Shown here piece by piece: positions 9,408-19,736 of a stretch of 64,000 nucleotides of DNA. The stretch covers positions 50,268-114,267 of the forward strand of contig VGVV01000006.1 of the NCBI GenBank assembly GCA_016873895.1, given 5' to 3'. Origin of the DNA: Ignavibacteria bacterium. GTDB lineage: Bacteria; Bacteroidota; Ignavibacteria; Kapaibacteriales; Kapaibacteriaceae. The notes under the pieces are model-generated. The model saw only the letters and a program-made list of their open reading frames with translations, ran no database searches and was not told the origin of the DNA. Made by a program: the position numbers and the translations under genes. The number at the start of each line of letters is the position of its first letter. Positions within the stretch are counted from its first letter, which is position 1.

Positions 9408-10805
9408 ATGCAATCACCAGCCCCATATACACCTTCAACCAAGGTTCGCGTTGTTACTGCGGCATCGTTGTTCGATGGACACGATGCAGCGATCAACGTT
9501 ATGCGACGCATTATCCAGGCCACTGGGTGTGAGGTTATCCACCTCGGACACAACAGATCTGTGCGAGAGGTCGTCGAGTGTGCCATCCAAGAGGACGCAC
9601 AGGCAATTGCCATGACGTCGTATCAGGGCGGACACGTGGAGTACCTAACCTATATGCGTCAACTGCTCGACGAGCGCGGCGCTCATCACATCAGAATTTT
9701 TGCAGGCGGCGGCGGTACAATTCTTCCCAGCGAGATCGAGCAACTACATACCAATGGCATAACACGTGTCTATTCCCCCGATGATGGCCGAGCCATGGGC
9801 CTACAGGGGATGATTAATGACCTTGTACAGAAGAGTGATTACGTAACGCCAGTTACCGACGCATCAAGTCTACACGATCGCGTTCGTGCAAAAGATCCTA
9901 TGGCTATTGCGCAGGCAATCTCTTGCGCAGAACGTGGTGAACACGACGTCATCGACTTTGCCAAGCACGTTAAACGGGCGCCCGTGCTGGGCATAACAGG
10001 TACCGGAGGGGCTGGGAAGTCCTCACTAACCGATGAGCTTGTTCGACGATTCCTACTTGATCATACGGACAAAACAATTGCCGTTATAAGCGTTGATCCA
10101 TCAAAACGCAAGACAGGCGGCGCACTTCTTGGAGATCGCATACGCATGAATGCTGTTAGCGACCCCCGTGTATACATGCGCTCATTTGCAACACGCGAGG
10201 CCAATGTTGCCCTCAACCCACACGTACGTGATGCGATAAACATCTTGTCGTATGCCGAATATGATGTGATCATTGTTGAAACTGCAGGTATCGGGCAAAG
10301 CGACTCACAGATCACAGAGCTAGCAGACGTAGCCATGTACGTTATGACGCCTGAGTTTGGCGCTGCAACACAGTTGGAAAAAATCGACATGATTGACTAC
10401 GCCGATGTGATTGCCTTGAATAAGTTCGACAAGCGCGGAGCATTGGACGCGTTGCGTGATGTGCGCAAACAATATCAGCGCAGCCGGCAGTTGTTTTCTC
10501 AGTCGATCGACGAAATGCCCGTATATGGCACAATTGCTTCGCAGTTCAACGACCCCGGAGCAAACACGCTCTACCGTGTTATCAACGATTTGTTGGTTAA
10601 AAAGTGCTTACTTGCGTGGACATCATCATACACGGTTTCAAACGAGATGAGCGAAAAAATCTACATTATTCCACCCGACCGCATCCGATACCTAGCAGAG
10701 ATAGTCGAGAACAATAAGCGCTATGATGCATTTGTTGATGAGCAGGCTGATATCGCTAGAACGCTATGGAAACTGCGCGGCGCTATTGAGCACCTGCAAC
10801 AATGA
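9408..10805 (+). CDS. Cobalamin-binding domain fused to MeaB/MeaI-type GTPase (N-terminal half of a split IcmF)
   Basis: 465-residue protein equivalent to the first two domains of IcmF, the fused isobutyryl-CoA mutase. Residues about 10-140 are a B12-binding domain with the His-ligand motif DGHDAA (D23, H25), TSYQGGH and [12 protein letters not shown]. Residues about 190-400 are the G-domain that loads and protects the cobalamin: P-loop GTGGAGKS (198-205), [26 protein letters not shown] and NKFD. The C-terminus ([12 protein letters not shown]..) matches the IcmF linker, but the polypeptide ends there. The ATG at 9408 is chosen over TTG 9384 because of the TAGTTTTG promoter element. Its stop overlaps the next start (ATGA), implying translational coupling. 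The mutase half lies one gene downstream. Confidence 0.9.
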   Translation: MQSPAPYTPSTKVRVVTAASLFDGHDAAINVMRRIIQATGCEVIHLGHNRSVREVVECAIQEDAQAIAMTSYQGGHVEYLTYMRQLLDERGAHHIRIFAGGGGTILPSEIEQLHTNGITRVYSPDDGRAMGLQGMINDLVQKSDYVTPVTDASSLHDRVRAKDPMAIAQAISCAERGEHDVIDFAKHVKRAPVLGITGTGGAGKSSLTDELVRRFLLDHTDKTIAVISVDPSKRKTGGALLGDRIRMNAVSDPRVYMRSFATREANVALNPHVRDAINILSYAEYDVIIVETAGIGQSDSQITELADVAMYVMTPEFGAATQLEKIDMIDYADVIALNKFDKRGALDALRDVRKQYQRSRQLFSQSIDEMPVYGTIASQFNDPGANTLYRVINDLLVKKCLLAWTSSYTVSNEMSEKIYIIPPDRIRYLAEIVENNKRYDAFVDEQADIARTLWKLRGAIEHLQQ

Positions 10806-12148
10806 GAAACGCAACAATCATACTCCAAGCATTTGTTGCCGCACTGCTTGTTGCATGTGGTAGCTCCGATGTTGTGGCACCCAATGCTCAGAAGGCCTCG
10901 GTTCGTTTCTATAATGGGAACGTGCAATCGGCAGGTATAACCATGAACGACAAGGAGTTGTTTGCTACAACGAACTCTGGAGATGTTGGCGCACGGCAGA
11001 CAATAGACCCAACAACCGATACTGTTCAGTTGCGGGCCGTGGATGGTCCAACAAATGCAATCCTTGCCAGACGCAACGTCATCATCAAACCCACCAACTA
11101 CAGCGTTGTGTTGTTTCCCGCTACAAGTGCATTTAACTGTGTCCGGCGTCCAGAAGAGTGCGTGCTGCACGAAGATGCTACTGCACCGCCAGCAGGACGC
11201 ACAAGGATACGTGTCATAAACGCCACTACCGATGCATCTCGGTTGTCTCTCTCCATTGATGAGATGGACGTGTTGAAAGAAAACCAGCTTAGCGTGTGTT
11301 CGATCTCGAATGTTATCGATATCGAGGGTGGCGATCACAATATTCGCCTGTTGCACACAGGGAGCGAACAATATGCTGTTGCCTACCGAGATGTTGATCT
11401 ACGGTCTGGCACAACCTATACATTGCTGCTTACGGGTTCGCTGGCCTTTGATGATAAGCAGCCGTTTCGTGCACGATTATATGCAGACGATGAAGAAGCA
11501 GAAAAGGGCGTTGACTTACTCATACCGCCCGACGTTGGTAAGTATCAGATCGTGAACGCCGTTGCCGGTCTGAAATCATTCGAGGCTAAACTCGATGGCG
11601 TTGCGCGTCCAGAAACGGCAACAATAGAGTTTTCTAAGACGTCTGGATACGTAGATCTTGAGATAGGTACGCACACAACGGGCATCTTCATTAATAGCAC
11701 TCCACTTATTCAAGAAACACGAACAACCACAACGTTGCGATCACGTAAGACGCTGTTTGTTACTGGGTCGATGGTTCCGCCAAACATTGCCGGCATTGAA
11801 CTTGTAGACCTGGTAGAGCCCCTTACTTCGAACTCTGCAACAATTCGCTTTGTGAACCTCTCGCCCGATGCCCCCGAGCTGGATTTTTATCGCATTGTTA
11901 ATGGCGTAGAAGCAATCATCGACGGCTGTGCGAAAATGGCTTTTCGTGAAACAACAAGTACAGCTAATGGAAAACTTCACTTCACAGAGCTGCCGGCAGG
12001 ACGCATCACAATTCTTGCGAAGAAGGCTAATACACAGACGATCGTGCTGCCTCCAACCCAGATATCTCTTGTGCCTGGTGAGATCTCTACCTATTGGCTA
12101 GGGGGCGTAAGTGCCGCCGCTCAACTGTACCATGTGAAACACAAATAG
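10802..12148 (+). CDS. DUF4397 domain lipoprotein
   Basis: 448-residue lipoprotein with signal sequence and lipobox (LLVAC). It contains DUF4397-like repeats, seen as [12 protein letters not shown] near residue 35, [20 protein letters not shown] near 135 and the best match [17 protein letters not shown] near 345. DUF4397 domains are extracytoplasmic beta domains of unknown function. The start overlaps the stop of the B12/GTPase gene by 4 nt, and the acyl-CoA mutase gene begins 7 bp after its stop, so it sits inside the split-icmF operon. No role in acyl-CoA metabolism is evident for a lipoprotein. The intact 448-codon frame argues that the arrangement is not an assembly artefact. Confidence 0.8.
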   Translation: MRNATIILQAFVAALLVACGSSDVVAPNAQKASVRFYNGNVQSAGITMNDKELFATTNSGDVGARQTIDPTTDTVQLRAVDGPTNAILARRNVIIKPTNYSVVLFPATSAFNCVRRPEECVLHEDATAPPAGRTRIRVINATTDASRLSLSIDEMDVLKENQLSVCSISNVIDIEGGDHNIRLLHTGSEQYAVAYRDVDLRSGTTYTLLLTGSLAFDDKQPFRARLYADDEEAEKGVDLLIPPDVGKYQIVNAVAGLKSFEAKLDGVARPETATIEFSKTSGYVDLEIGTHTTGIFINSTPLIQETRTTTTLRSRKTLFVTGSMVPPNIAGIELVDLVEPLTSNSATIRFVNLSPDAPELDFYRIVNGVEAIIDGCAKMAFRETTSTANGKLHFTELPAGRITILAKKANTQTIVLPPTQISLVPGEISTYWLGGVSAAAQLYHVKHK

Positions 12149-12155
12149 TACACCG

Positions 12156-14147
12156 ATGACAACAGAGCAAACACAAACAGATGTAGCACTTGCCGCACTT
12201 GAACAACGAGCCGCCGAGATCGAGGCAAAACTTCATCATGAAGTTCGAACCTTGCTTGATACGTGGGAGGCAAAGAAAGCTTCGTACGAAGGTGAGCACT
12301 ACACGTACACAGTGCGTGGCAAAGAGATCAAGGTGAAGAATCATACAGAATCGCTGGCCCATACACGCGTGCCCAAGATTGCGCTGCCCAAGTTTCAAGA
12401 TTGGGGTGAAATCGTTCGTTGGTGCATGCAGGAGAATGTTCCCGGTGAGTTTCCATATACGGCAGGTGTTTATCCCTTCAAGCGCACAAGTGAAGATCCA
12501 ACACGCATGTTTGCCGGCGAAGGTGGACCCGAGCGCACAAACAAGCGGTTTCATTACTTGTCTTTAGGAATGCCCGCCGTGCGCTTGTCTACAGCATTCG
12601 ACAGCGTTACGCTCTATGGCGAGGATCCAGACCACCGTCCCGACATCTATGGAAAGATTGGCAACTCTGGTGTGAGTATTGCTTCACTAGATGATGCTAA
12701 AAAACTTTACTCCGGTTTTGATCTGTGCTCCCCTACCACATCTGTTTCGATGACGATAAACGGACCAGCACCAATGCTGTTGGCGTTTTTCATGAATGCA
12801 GCCATTGATCAAGAGTGTGAAAGGGTGATCAAAGAACGCGGCCTAGAGGCAGACGTATCAGCGAAGATTGATGCCATGTATGCTGAACGTGGAATGCCGC
12901 GTCCTGTGTATCGCCATGGCGATGGATCAACAGAACTACCAGAGGGCAACACCGGTCTTGGGTTGATTATTCTTGGAGTAACAGGCAATCAAGTACTCGA
13001 TGCCGAGACGTATGCGGAGTGCAAACAGCGTGCGCTACAAAATGTACGAGGAACAGTGCAAGCCGATATTCTCAAGGAAGATCAAGCGCAGAACACCTGC
13101 ATCTTCTCGACGGAGTTTGCTTTGCGCATGATGGGTGATGTTCAGAAGTACTTCATTGATGAAAAGGTTCGCAACTTCTACTCCGTATCGATCTCTGGCT
13201 ATCACATAGCAGAGGCGGGAGCAAATCCGATAACACAGCTGGCATTCACATTAGCCAATGGCTTTACGTTTGTTGAGTACTATCTCTCACGCGGAATGCA
13301 CATCGATGATTTTGCCCCCAACCTTTCGTTTTTCTTTTCGAACGGAGTAGATCCTGAGTATAGCGTGATTGGCCGTGTTGCTCGTAAGATCTGGGCCAAG
13401 GCCATGAAGCACAAGTATGGTGGCAACGAACGCTCACAGATGTTGAAGTATCATATCCAAACATCTGGCCGCTCGCTACACGCCCAGGAGATCGACTTCA
13501 ACGACATTCGCACGTCGCTGCAAGCGCTTTATGCGATCTACGACAACTGCAACTCTCTTCACACAAACGCGTACGACGAAGCCATCACAACCCCCACAGA
13601 AGAAAGTGTCCGCAGGGCGGTTGCTATTCAGTTGATCATCAACAGAGAGCTCGGGCTTGCAAAGAATGAGAACCCAATTCAGGGCTCGTTTATTATTGAA
13701 GAGCTCACCGATCTCGTCGAGGAGGCCGTCTACACAGAGTTCCGTCGCATCACAGAGCGGGGCGGCGTTCTTGGTGCAATGGAGAACATGTATCAACGTA
13801 ACAAGATCCAAGAAGAGTCTCTCTACTATGAGACGCTCAAGCATACAGGCGAATACCCTATTGTTGGCGTGAACACCTTCCTGAGTTCAAAAGGAAGTCC
13901 AACTGTTATCCCAGCAGAGGTCATTCGTTCAACCACAGACGAAAGAGAACAGCAGATTTCAAACGTCAGAGCCGTTCAAACGCGCAATGGTAAGACCACA
14001 ACAGATGCGCTTGATATGTTGCGGAAGACCGCCGTTATGAATGGAAACATCTTCGAGGCACTCATGGAGGCTGCTAAGGTGTGTTCACTTGGACAGATGA
14101 CAAATGCGCTGTATGAAGTGGGTGGACAGTATCGTCGAAACATGTAA
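12156..14147 (+). CDS. icmF: IcmF-type acyl-CoA mutase, substrate-binding subunit
   Basis: 663-residue TIM-barrel subunit of an adenosylcobalamin-dependent acyl-CoA mutase, matching the C-terminal part of IcmF rather than the methylmalonyl-CoA mutase large subunit. Hallmarks are VRGKEI near 53, [16 protein letters not shown] (95-110), [41 protein letters not shown] and [19 protein letters not shown]. The substrate-pocket positions I align to IcmF F598 and Q742 (Y89 and R207 in methylmalonyl-CoA mutase) are Y106 and Q312, a mixed pair. It would isomerise isobutyryl-CoA to butyryl-CoA or a related acyl-CoA. The cobalamin and G-protein domains are encoded separately at 9408-10805. Confidence 0.9.
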   Translation: MTTEQTQTDVALAALEQRAAEIEAKLHHEVRTLLDTWEAKKASYEGEHYTYTVRGKEIKVKNHTESLAHTRVPKIALPKFQDWGEIVRWCMQENVPGEFPYTAGVYPFKRTSEDPTRMFAGEGGPERTNKRFHYLSLGMPAVRLSTAFDSVTLYGEDPDHRPDIYGKIGNSGVSIASLDDAKKLYSGFDLCSPTTSVSMTINGPAPMLLAFFMNAAIDQECERVIKERGLEADVSAKIDAMYAERGMPRPVYRHGDGSTELPEGNTGLGLIILGVTGNQVLDAETYAECKQRALQNVRGTVQADILKEDQAQNTCIFSTEFALRMMGDVQKYFIDEKVRNFYSVSISGYHIAEAGANPITQLAFTLANGFTFVEYYLSRGMHIDDFAPNLSFFFSNGVDPEYSVIGRVARKIWAKAMKHKYGGNERSQMLKYHIQTSGRSLHAQEIDFNDIRTSLQALYAIYDNCNSLHTNAYDEAITTPTEESVRRAVAIQLIINRELGLAKNENPIQGSFIIEELTDLVEEAVYTEFRRITERGGVLGAMENMYQRNKIQEESLYYETLKHTGEYPIVGVNTFLSSKGSPTVIPAEVIRSTTDEREQQISNVRAVQTRNGKTTTDALDMLRKTAVMNGNIFEALMEAAKVCSLGQMTNALYEVGGQYRRNM

Positions 14148-14159
14148 GTAAAGGGGCTC

Positions 14160-15098
14160 GTGGTTACGATAGAGACCATCCGTGATGCACACGAGCGCAT
14201 TCGTACGCACGTACACAACACGCCAGTGCTGACATCCAGCGCCATCAACCAGATGGTCGATGCCCGTGTGTATTTCAAGTGTGAAAACCTGCAAAAGGTT
14301 GGTGCATTTAAATCACGTGGGGCCGTAAACGCAGTATTACGTCTCGATGATACAACGGCAGCTCGAGGTGTTGTTACGCACTCAAGCGGTAATCATGCAC
14401 AAGCATTGGCATACGCAGCTGGCTTGCGTGGCATTCCCTGCACAATCGTGATGCCGCACAATGCACCGGCTGTTAAACAGGCGGCCGTTCGTGATTACGG
14501 CGCTTCGATTGTTCTATGCGAACCAACACTGGCCTCTCGACTTGAGACCATGCACGATATTGTTGTTAAAACAGGTGCCCATCCCGTTCCGCCATACAAC
14601 GACGAACGTGTGTTAGCCGGGCAGGGAACCCTGGCGCTGGAGTTTCTCGAACAGGCAGATGATCTAGATGTGATCATCGCCCCTGTAGGTGGCGGCGGAC
14701 TCTTAAGTGGTGTTGCTACGGCTGCCCGTGCGCTGCGTCCGCACATAGAGATCTTAGGCGCAGAACCCCAAATTGCCGCAGATGCTCAGTTGTCGCTCCA
14801 AACAGGGATACTTCAGCCCCCTGCTGATACAATGACTATTGCAGATGGGTTACGAACGGGGCTTGGAGATATCACCTTTGCCCACCTGCAAAGAGCTGGC
14901 GTTGGAATAATGACGGCATCCGAAGATGCGATACGCGAAGCAACCTATTGCATCATGGAGAGGCTAAAGGTGGTGGTAGAGCCAAGTGCGGGTGTATCGC
15001 TTGCTGTGATGCTCGAAAACCCAGGACGCTGGAGTGGACGCAACGTGGGCATTGTGCTGTGTGGCGGAAACATTGATATCCGCCGATTACCGATCTAA
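14160..15098 (+). CDS. PLP-dependent threonine dehydratase / serine racemase-like enzyme
   Basis: 312-residue fold-type II PLP enzyme of the threonine ammonia-lyase (catabolic, without ACT domain) and serine racemase group. Visible are FKCENLQKVGAFKSRGA with the Schiff-base Lys (K51), the SSGNHAQALA cofactor loop, APVGGGGLLSG for PLP phosphate binding, and VEPSAG. It starts with GTG 12 bp after the acyl-CoA mutase gene and is probably co-transcribed. Threonine deamination would give 2-oxobutyrate and then propionyl-CoA, which fits the acyl-CoA context (inference). Serine racemase activity cannot be excluded from sequence alone. Confidence 0.85.
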   Translation: MVTIETIRDAHERIRTHVHNTPVLTSSAINQMVDARVYFKCENLQKVGAFKSRGAVNAVLRLDDTTAARGVVTHSSGNHAQALAYAAGLRGIPCTIVMPHNAPAVKQAAVRDYGASIVLCEPTLASRLETMHDIVVKTGAHPVPPYNDERVLAGQGTLALEFLEQADDLDVIIAPVGGGGLLSGVATAARALRPHIEILGAEPQIAADAQLSLQTGILQPPADTMTIADGLRTGLGDITFAHLQRAGVGIMTASEDAIREATYCIMERLKVVVEPSAGVSLAVMLENPGRWSGRNVGIVLCGGNIDIRRLPI

Positions 15099-15125
15099 AA
15101 CACCCCCGAACAGGCTGTTTTTCCG

Positions 15126-15133
15126 TAGTTTTG
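15126..15133 (+). promoter_or_regulatory. Promoter -7 element TAGTTTTG upstream of gatB
   Basis: Exact TAnnTTTG match 28 nt before the ATG at 15162. It suggests gatB starts its own transcript rather than being read only from the upstream operon. Confidence 0.5.
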
Positions 15134-15161
15134 TGGTCCTTTGGACACGTACGGACAGTTC

Positions 15162-16619
15162 ATGCACTCGGGTTATGAAGCAATAATCGGATTGGAAGTT
15201 CACGCGCAGTTAACCACTGCGTCTAAGGCCTTTTGTGTCTGCCCCACAGAATACGGCGCTCACCCAAACGTAAACGTATGTCCAATCTGTTTGGGTCACC
15301 CAGGAACACTCCCCGTTCTGAACGAAAACCTCGTTGCTTACGCCGTTAAAATGGGGCTGGCAACAAACTGCAGCATACGGGAGCGTTCGACCTTTTCTCG
15401 CAAGAATTACTACTACCCAGACCTTCCCAAGGGGTATCAGATTACCCAGTATGCAGATCCCATCTGCTACAATGGCCATATCGACATTGAGACAGTTGAT
15501 GGTGTAAAGCGAATTGGTGTTACTCGCATACACATGGAGGAAGACTCAGGAAAGAGCATTCACGATCTTGATATAGATACCCTCGTAGACCTGAATCGCG
15601 CAGGGGTTCCACTGATAGAAATTGTGAGCGAGCCAGATATTCGCACTGCCCATGAGGCCTATCTATATCTTCAGCAAATGCGTCAGATACTCGTGTATCT
15701 CGGGATTTGCGACGGCAACCTTGAAGAAGGCAGTATGCGCTGTGATGCGAACATTTCTGTGCGCCCAGTTGGACAGCAGAAGTTTGGAACGAAGCGCGAA
15801 GTAAAAAATCTAAACTCCTTCCGCAACGTTGAGAAGGCAATAGACTACGAAATCAACGCACAGATCGCGGCTATAGAGTCGGGCGAATCTATTGTGCAGC
15901 AAACCCTGATGTGGGATGTCGGTAGTGGGCAAACCAAGGTGATGCGCTCTAAAGAGCAGGCTCACGACTATCGATACTTTCCAGAGCCAGACCTAGGCCC
16001 TGTTGTGGTATCGGCAGAGTGGAAAGAAGAACTGCGCCAGACCCTGCCGGAGTTGGCTCTAGCGAAGAAGTCCCGTTTTCTATCAGACTATGGATTGCCC
16101 GAATACGATGCGGTAATTCTTGTTGATGAAGTATCTGTGGCAGGATATTACGAGACAACGTGTGCGTTACTCAAAGCCCCTTCTCCGGAGACATGGAAGC
16201 TTGTCAGTAACTGGATTATGACCGAGTTACTGCGTATTAAGGGCGAAAAGAAGTGCGATATTGACCAAGTGGGCATCACACCGTCACAGTTAGCATCATT
16301 AATCGATGTGATAACAGACGGAACGATCAGCAGCAAAACGGCGAAGGAGCTCTTCCCAGACATGCTCGGCAGCAATAAGCTTGCTTCCGAGTTTATCGAG
16401 GAACGCGGCCTACGCCTGGTTTCTGATGTCTCGGTACTTACAGCTATGGTTAATGATGTTATTCTAGCAAATCCAGATAATCTCAAGAAATATCGCGAAG
16501 GCAAAACAAACCTCCTGGGGTTCTTCGTTGGTCAGGTATTGAAAGCATCTGGGGGTTCGGCACATCCATCAATCGTAACCGATTTGATGAAAGGGGCTCT
16601 TGATAATGCCGAACTATAA
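15162..16619 (+). CDS. gatB: Aspartyl/glutamyl-tRNA amidotransferase subunit B
   Basis: 485-residue GatB, the kinase/amidotransferase subunit that converts Glu-tRNA(Gln) and Asp-tRNA(Asn) to their amide forms. Signature segments are YEAIIGLEVHAQL at the N-terminus, NVCPICLGHPGTLPVLN, RKNYYYPDLPKGYQITQ, HMEEDSGKS, NLEEGSMRCDANISVRP and the C-terminal YqeY-like domain ending in GQVLKASGG. The ATG at 15162 gives the usual short N-terminus; an in-frame TTG at 15141 would add seven residues. gatA and gatC are not in the window. Length is normal for the family. Confidence 0.95.
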   Translation: MHSGYEAIIGLEVHAQLTTASKAFCVCPTEYGAHPNVNVCPICLGHPGTLPVLNENLVAYAVKMGLATNCSIRERSTFSRKNYYYPDLPKGYQITQYADPICYNGHIDIETVDGVKRIGVTRIHMEEDSGKSIHDLDIDTLVDLNRAGVPLIEIVSEPDIRTAHEAYLYLQQMRQILVYLGICDGNLEEGSMRCDANISVRPVGQQKFGTKREVKNLNSFRNVEKAIDYEINAQIAAIESGESIVQQTLMWDVGSGQTKVMRSKEQAHDYRYFPEPDLGPVVVSAEWKEELRQTLPELALAKKSRFLSDYGLPEYDAVILVDEVSVAGYYETTCALLKAPSPETWKLVSNWIMTELLRIKGEKKCDIDQVGITPSQLASLIDVITDGTISSKTAKELFPDMLGSNKLASEFIEERGLRLVSDVSVLTAMVNDVILANPDNLKKYREGKTNLLGFFVGQVLKASGGSAHPSIVTDLMKGALDNAEL

Positions 16620-16637
16620 TCACTATTGGCGAGGTGC

Positions 16638-17570
16638 ATGATGCCAATCACACCCACAAAGACGATATGGAAGAACGGAACATTTGTCCCGTTCGAGAAG
16701 GCAACAACTCACGTGCTCTCGCACGCCATTCATTATGGCACTTCGTGGTTCGAGGGCATTCGTTGCTACGACACAGAGAAAGGCACGGCAATATTTCGTT
16801 TGCTGGAGCACATGCGAAGGCTGCATCATTCACTGAAAGTGTATCGCTCACAACTTCCGTTCTCAGTAGATGAGTTGTCGGAGGCCGCTGTAGATCTCGT
16901 TAAGCGCAACAAGCTGAGCAGATGTTACCTGCGTCCGTTTGCCCTTCGTGGCTTTGGCGACATGGGAGTATACGGCCTCAGGTGTCCGCTTGATGTATAC
17001 ATTGCCGCTTGGGAATGGGGTCCGTATCTCGGTGACGATGCCGCATCCAATGGCGTGGATGTCTGTATCTCTTCATGGGATCGGATAACTCCTAACTCCA
17101 TGCCATCTCTGGCTAAAGCGGGCGGCAACTATATGAACTCGCAGCTTGTGAAGATGGAAGCAGTGGAGAACGGCTACGCAGAAGGCATATGCCTGGATGC
17201 ATATGGCAATATCGCAGAGGGTTCTGGCGAAAACGTATTTGTTGTAGTTGACAACGAGCTCATAACGCCTCCAGCTGCAACGTCGTTACTGCCCGGCATC
17301 ACGCGCGACACAGTGATTACCCTTGCTCAGGAGCTTGGTGTAACAATTCGTGAACAAAACATACCACGTGCGATGTTGTATCTGGCCGACGAAATGTTCC
17401 TTACAGGAACAGCCTGTGAGATAGCGCCAGTAACATCGGTAGATCGCATAGCTGTTGGGCGCGGCAAGGTTGGACCAATGACGCGTGCTCTACAACAAGC
17501 ATTTCTCAACATCACCGTAGGGGGCGAAGACCCATACGGTTGGCTAACCTTCATCAAGAAGAGCCGATAA
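16638..17570 (+). CDS. ilvE: Branched-chain amino acid aminotransferase
   Basis: 310-residue class IV PLP aminotransferase that interconverts Val, Leu and Ile with their 2-oxoacids. Motifs are HYGTSWFEGIRCYDT, YLRPFALRGFGDMGV, the Schiff-base Lys region SLAKAGGNYMNSQLVK, CLDAYGNIAEGSGENVFVV, LPGITRDTV and LTGTACEIAPVTSVD. There are two adjacent ATG codons (16638 and 16641) after GAGGTG (16631-16636). It lies 18 bp after gatB and 36 bp before the 2-oxoacid dehydrogenase E1 gene. Pairing with that E1 suggests a branched-chain amino acid degradation role, although the enzyme also works in biosynthesis. Confidence 0.93.
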   Translation: MMPITPTKTIWKNGTFVPFEKATTHVLSHAIHYGTSWFEGIRCYDTEKGTAIFRLLEHMRRLHHSLKVYRSQLPFSVDELSEAAVDLVKRNKLSRCYLRPFALRGFGDMGVYGLRCPLDVYIAAWEWGPYLGDDAASNGVDVCISSWDRITPNSMPSLAKAGGNYMNSQLVKMEAVENGYAEGICLDAYGNIAEGSGENVFVVVDNELITPPAATSLLPGITRDTVITLAQELGVTIREQNIPRAMLYLADEMFLTGTACEIAPVTSVDRIAVGRGKVGPMTRALQQAFLNITVGGEDPYGWLTFIKKSR

Positions 17571-17606
17571 CAACGAAATACAAATCGACGAAATCAGGAG
17601 ACAACC

Positions 17607-19736
17607 ATGGCGAAGGCCAAGGCAAATACACCACCAGCAAAGAAGACTACACCGGCAAAGAACCAAACTGCTTCTGCAGCCAAGACACCAAAGGTTGAGT
17701 TGTTCGACCTCAAGGGCATTAAGCCAAACGTTCTTGTGGATTGGTACAAGACTCAGCACCTTGGTCGTCGCTTGGACGAAAAGGCTGCCAACTACTTGAA
17801 GATGGCAAAGGGCTGGTCTTATCATGCACCGTTTGCCGGACACGACGGTATTCAACTGGCGCTGGGTAAAGTGTTTCGTCCGGGCAAGGATTTCTTGTTT
17901 CCCTACTACCGCGATATGCTCACATCCCTGGCTGCCGGTTTATCGGTAGAAGAGATTATAGCCAATGGCTTGTCTAAGGATGCCGATGTAGCCGGCGGTG
18001 GCCGCCACATGAGCAATCACTTTGCGAAGATTTCGATTAACCTTCAGAACTCATCCTCGTGCACGGGTAACCATTCGCAACAAGCTGTTGGTACGGCGCG
18101 TTCGATTAAGAAGTTCAAGGGAGACGAAGTGGTTTTCTGTTCAACAGGAGATAGCACTACGTCGGAAGGATATTACTACGAAGCCGTTAATGGCGCAGAC
18201 CGCGAAAAGCTACCTGTTGTGTTTGTTATTCAAAACAACAAGTATGGGATCTCGGTGCCATTGCACGAGCAGACAGCAAACCCAGTTGTGGCAGACAACT
18301 TCAGTGGCTTTACAAACCTGAAGATATTCTATTGCGATGGCCGAAACCCCATTGATTCATACAACACAATGGTTACTGCGCGCGACTATGCGGCCAGTGG
18401 TAAGGGGCCGGCAATGGTTCATGCAGACTGCGACCGTATCGGATCGCACTCAAATTCAGACAACCACGAGCTCTACCGAACAAAGGAAGATATTGATGCA
18501 ATGAAGGGGCGGGATCCGCTTTCGCGCATGCGCACCTCACTTATAGCCGCAGGTATTGCGTCGGAGGCAGAGCTCTTGGCCATTGAAGAAGCAAACAAGC
18601 AGGCCATTTTTGCGGCTGCCGATGCAGTAGAGCCCCTTCCCGATCCCGATCCAGCATCATATAGTCAGTTTCTGATGCCCGAGCCCGTCGTTGGATATAA
18701 CGACGATTCAGAAGTTCGTTGCCAGCCGGCTGCAGATGCACCCGTGGTAACGTTCCGCGAGGGCATTGTAAATGCCATGCTCGAAGAGTTTCGTCGTAAT
18801 CCGGCAACATTTCTCTTTGGGCAAGACGTTGCCTCCCGCAAGAAGCAGGGAATTTTCAATGTCTGTAAAGGCATGTTGGATGAGTTTGGCAACGATCGTG
18901 TGTTCAATGCACCGATAGCCGAAGACTTTATCGTAGGTACAGCCAACGGCATGACGCGTTACCGCGACGACATCCGGGTTGTTGTGGAGGGGGCCGAGTT
19001 TGCCGATTATTTCTGGCCTGCGATGGAACAGCTGATTGAGTGTACGCATGATTATTGGCGCACACGCGGACAGTTCGCTCCGGCGATGGTCATTAGGCTG
19101 GCCTCTGGCGGATATATCCAAGGCGGATTGTACCACTCACAGAATCTAGAAGGCACATTTACAACCCTTCCCGGACTGCGTGTTGTGTGTCCAGCCTTTG
19201 CTGATGATGCAGTTGGATTGATGCGCAACGCCATACGGTCGCGCGGCACGACGATGTATCTGGAGCCCAAATTCCTGTATAACTACCGCCCAACATCAGC
19301 CCCAATGCCATCTGAGGACTTTATCATCCCGTTTGGCAAGGCTAAAGTTCGACGCTCCGGTAGCAGCCTTACCATCGTTACGTATGGTACGCCGGTGCAT
19401 TGGAGCTTGCAGGCAGCCGAGCAGCTGGCAGCAGAGGGTATCGACGTAGAGGTTATCGACTTGCGTTCGCTAGCCCCTTGGGACAAAGAAATGGTCTTTG
19501 AGAGCGTAAAACGCACAGGGCGCTGTGTGGTGGCTCACGAAGACAAGAAAACAGGCGGCTTTGGTGGCGAGATAGCCTCTTCTATTAGCGAAGAGCTCTT
19601 CCGTTACCTCGATGCACCCGTTGCCCGTGTTGGATCGAAAGACACACCAGTTGGCTTTGCCAAAAGTCTGGAACAAGTAATTCTGCTGAACGTTGGCGAC
19701 ATTGTAAACGCAGTCCGCGCTACAATGTCGTTCTGA
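17607..19736 (+). CDS. 2-oxoacid dehydrogenase E1, alpha-beta fusion (branched-chain/pyruvate type)
   Basis: 709-residue thiamine-diphosphate enzyme with the alpha and beta chains of E1 in one polypeptide. It would decarboxylate 2-oxoisovalerate-type acids or pyruvate and pass the acyl group to a lipoyl E2. The first 28 residues are a Lys/Ala/Pro-rich tail. The alpha part (about 35-370) contains FAGHDGIQLALG, FPYYRDMLTSLA, GRHMSNHF and the ThDP motif GDSTTSEG..NNKYG. The beta part (about 380-709) contains VTFREGIVNAMLEEF, NAPIAEDFIVGTANG, FADYFWPAMEQL and EVIDLRSLAPWD. AGGAG (17596-17600) precedes the ATG. No E2 or E3 gene is in the window. Confidence 0.9.
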   Translation: MAKAKANTPPAKKTTPAKNQTASAAKTPKVELFDLKGIKPNVLVDWYKTQHLGRRLDEKAANYLKMAKGWSYHAPFAGHDGIQLALGKVFRPGKDFLFPYYRDMLTSLAAGLSVEEIIANGLSKDADVAGGGRHMSNHFAKISINLQNSSSCTGNHSQQAVGTARSIKKFKGDEVVFCSTGDSTTSEGYYYEAVNGADREKLPVVFVIQNNKYGISVPLHEQTANPVVADNFSGFTNLKIFYCDGRNPIDSYNTMVTARDYAASGKGPAMVHADCDRIGSHSNSDNHELYRTKEDIDAMKGRDPLSRMRTSLIAAGIASEAELLAIEEANKQAIFAAADAVEPLPDPDPASYSQFLMPEPVVGYNDDSEVRCQPAADAPVVTFREGIVNAMLEEFRRNPATFLFGQDVASRKKQGIFNVCKGMLDEFGNDRVFNAPIAEDFIVGTANGMTRYRDDIRVVVEGAEFADYFWPAMEQLIECTHDYWRTRGQFAPAMVIRLASGGYIQGGLYHSQNLEGTFTTLPGLRVVCPAFADDAVGLMRNAIRSRGTTMYLEPKFLYNYRPTSAPMPSEDFIIPFGKAKVRRSGSSLTIVTYGTPVHWSLQAAEQLAAEGIDVEVIDLRSLAPWDKEMVFESVKRTGRCVVAHEDKKTGGFGGEIASSISEELFRYLDAPVARVGSKDTPVGFAKSLEQVILLNVGDIVNAVRATMSF

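Noticed and set aside
10721..11371. 216-codon minus-strand frame rich in Cys
   Set aside because: Lies opposite the lipoprotein gene; unusual Cys and His content is an artefact of the complementary codons.
10800..12160. A frameshift or assembly error splitting icmF
   Set aside because: The two halves are separated by a complete 448-codon lipoprotein gene with signal sequence, and both junctions have normal start and stop signals.
15103..15123. Possible terminator with AACAGGCTGTTTTT after the dehydratase gene
   Set aside because: The stem is at most four pairs with a three-base loop, too weak to call.
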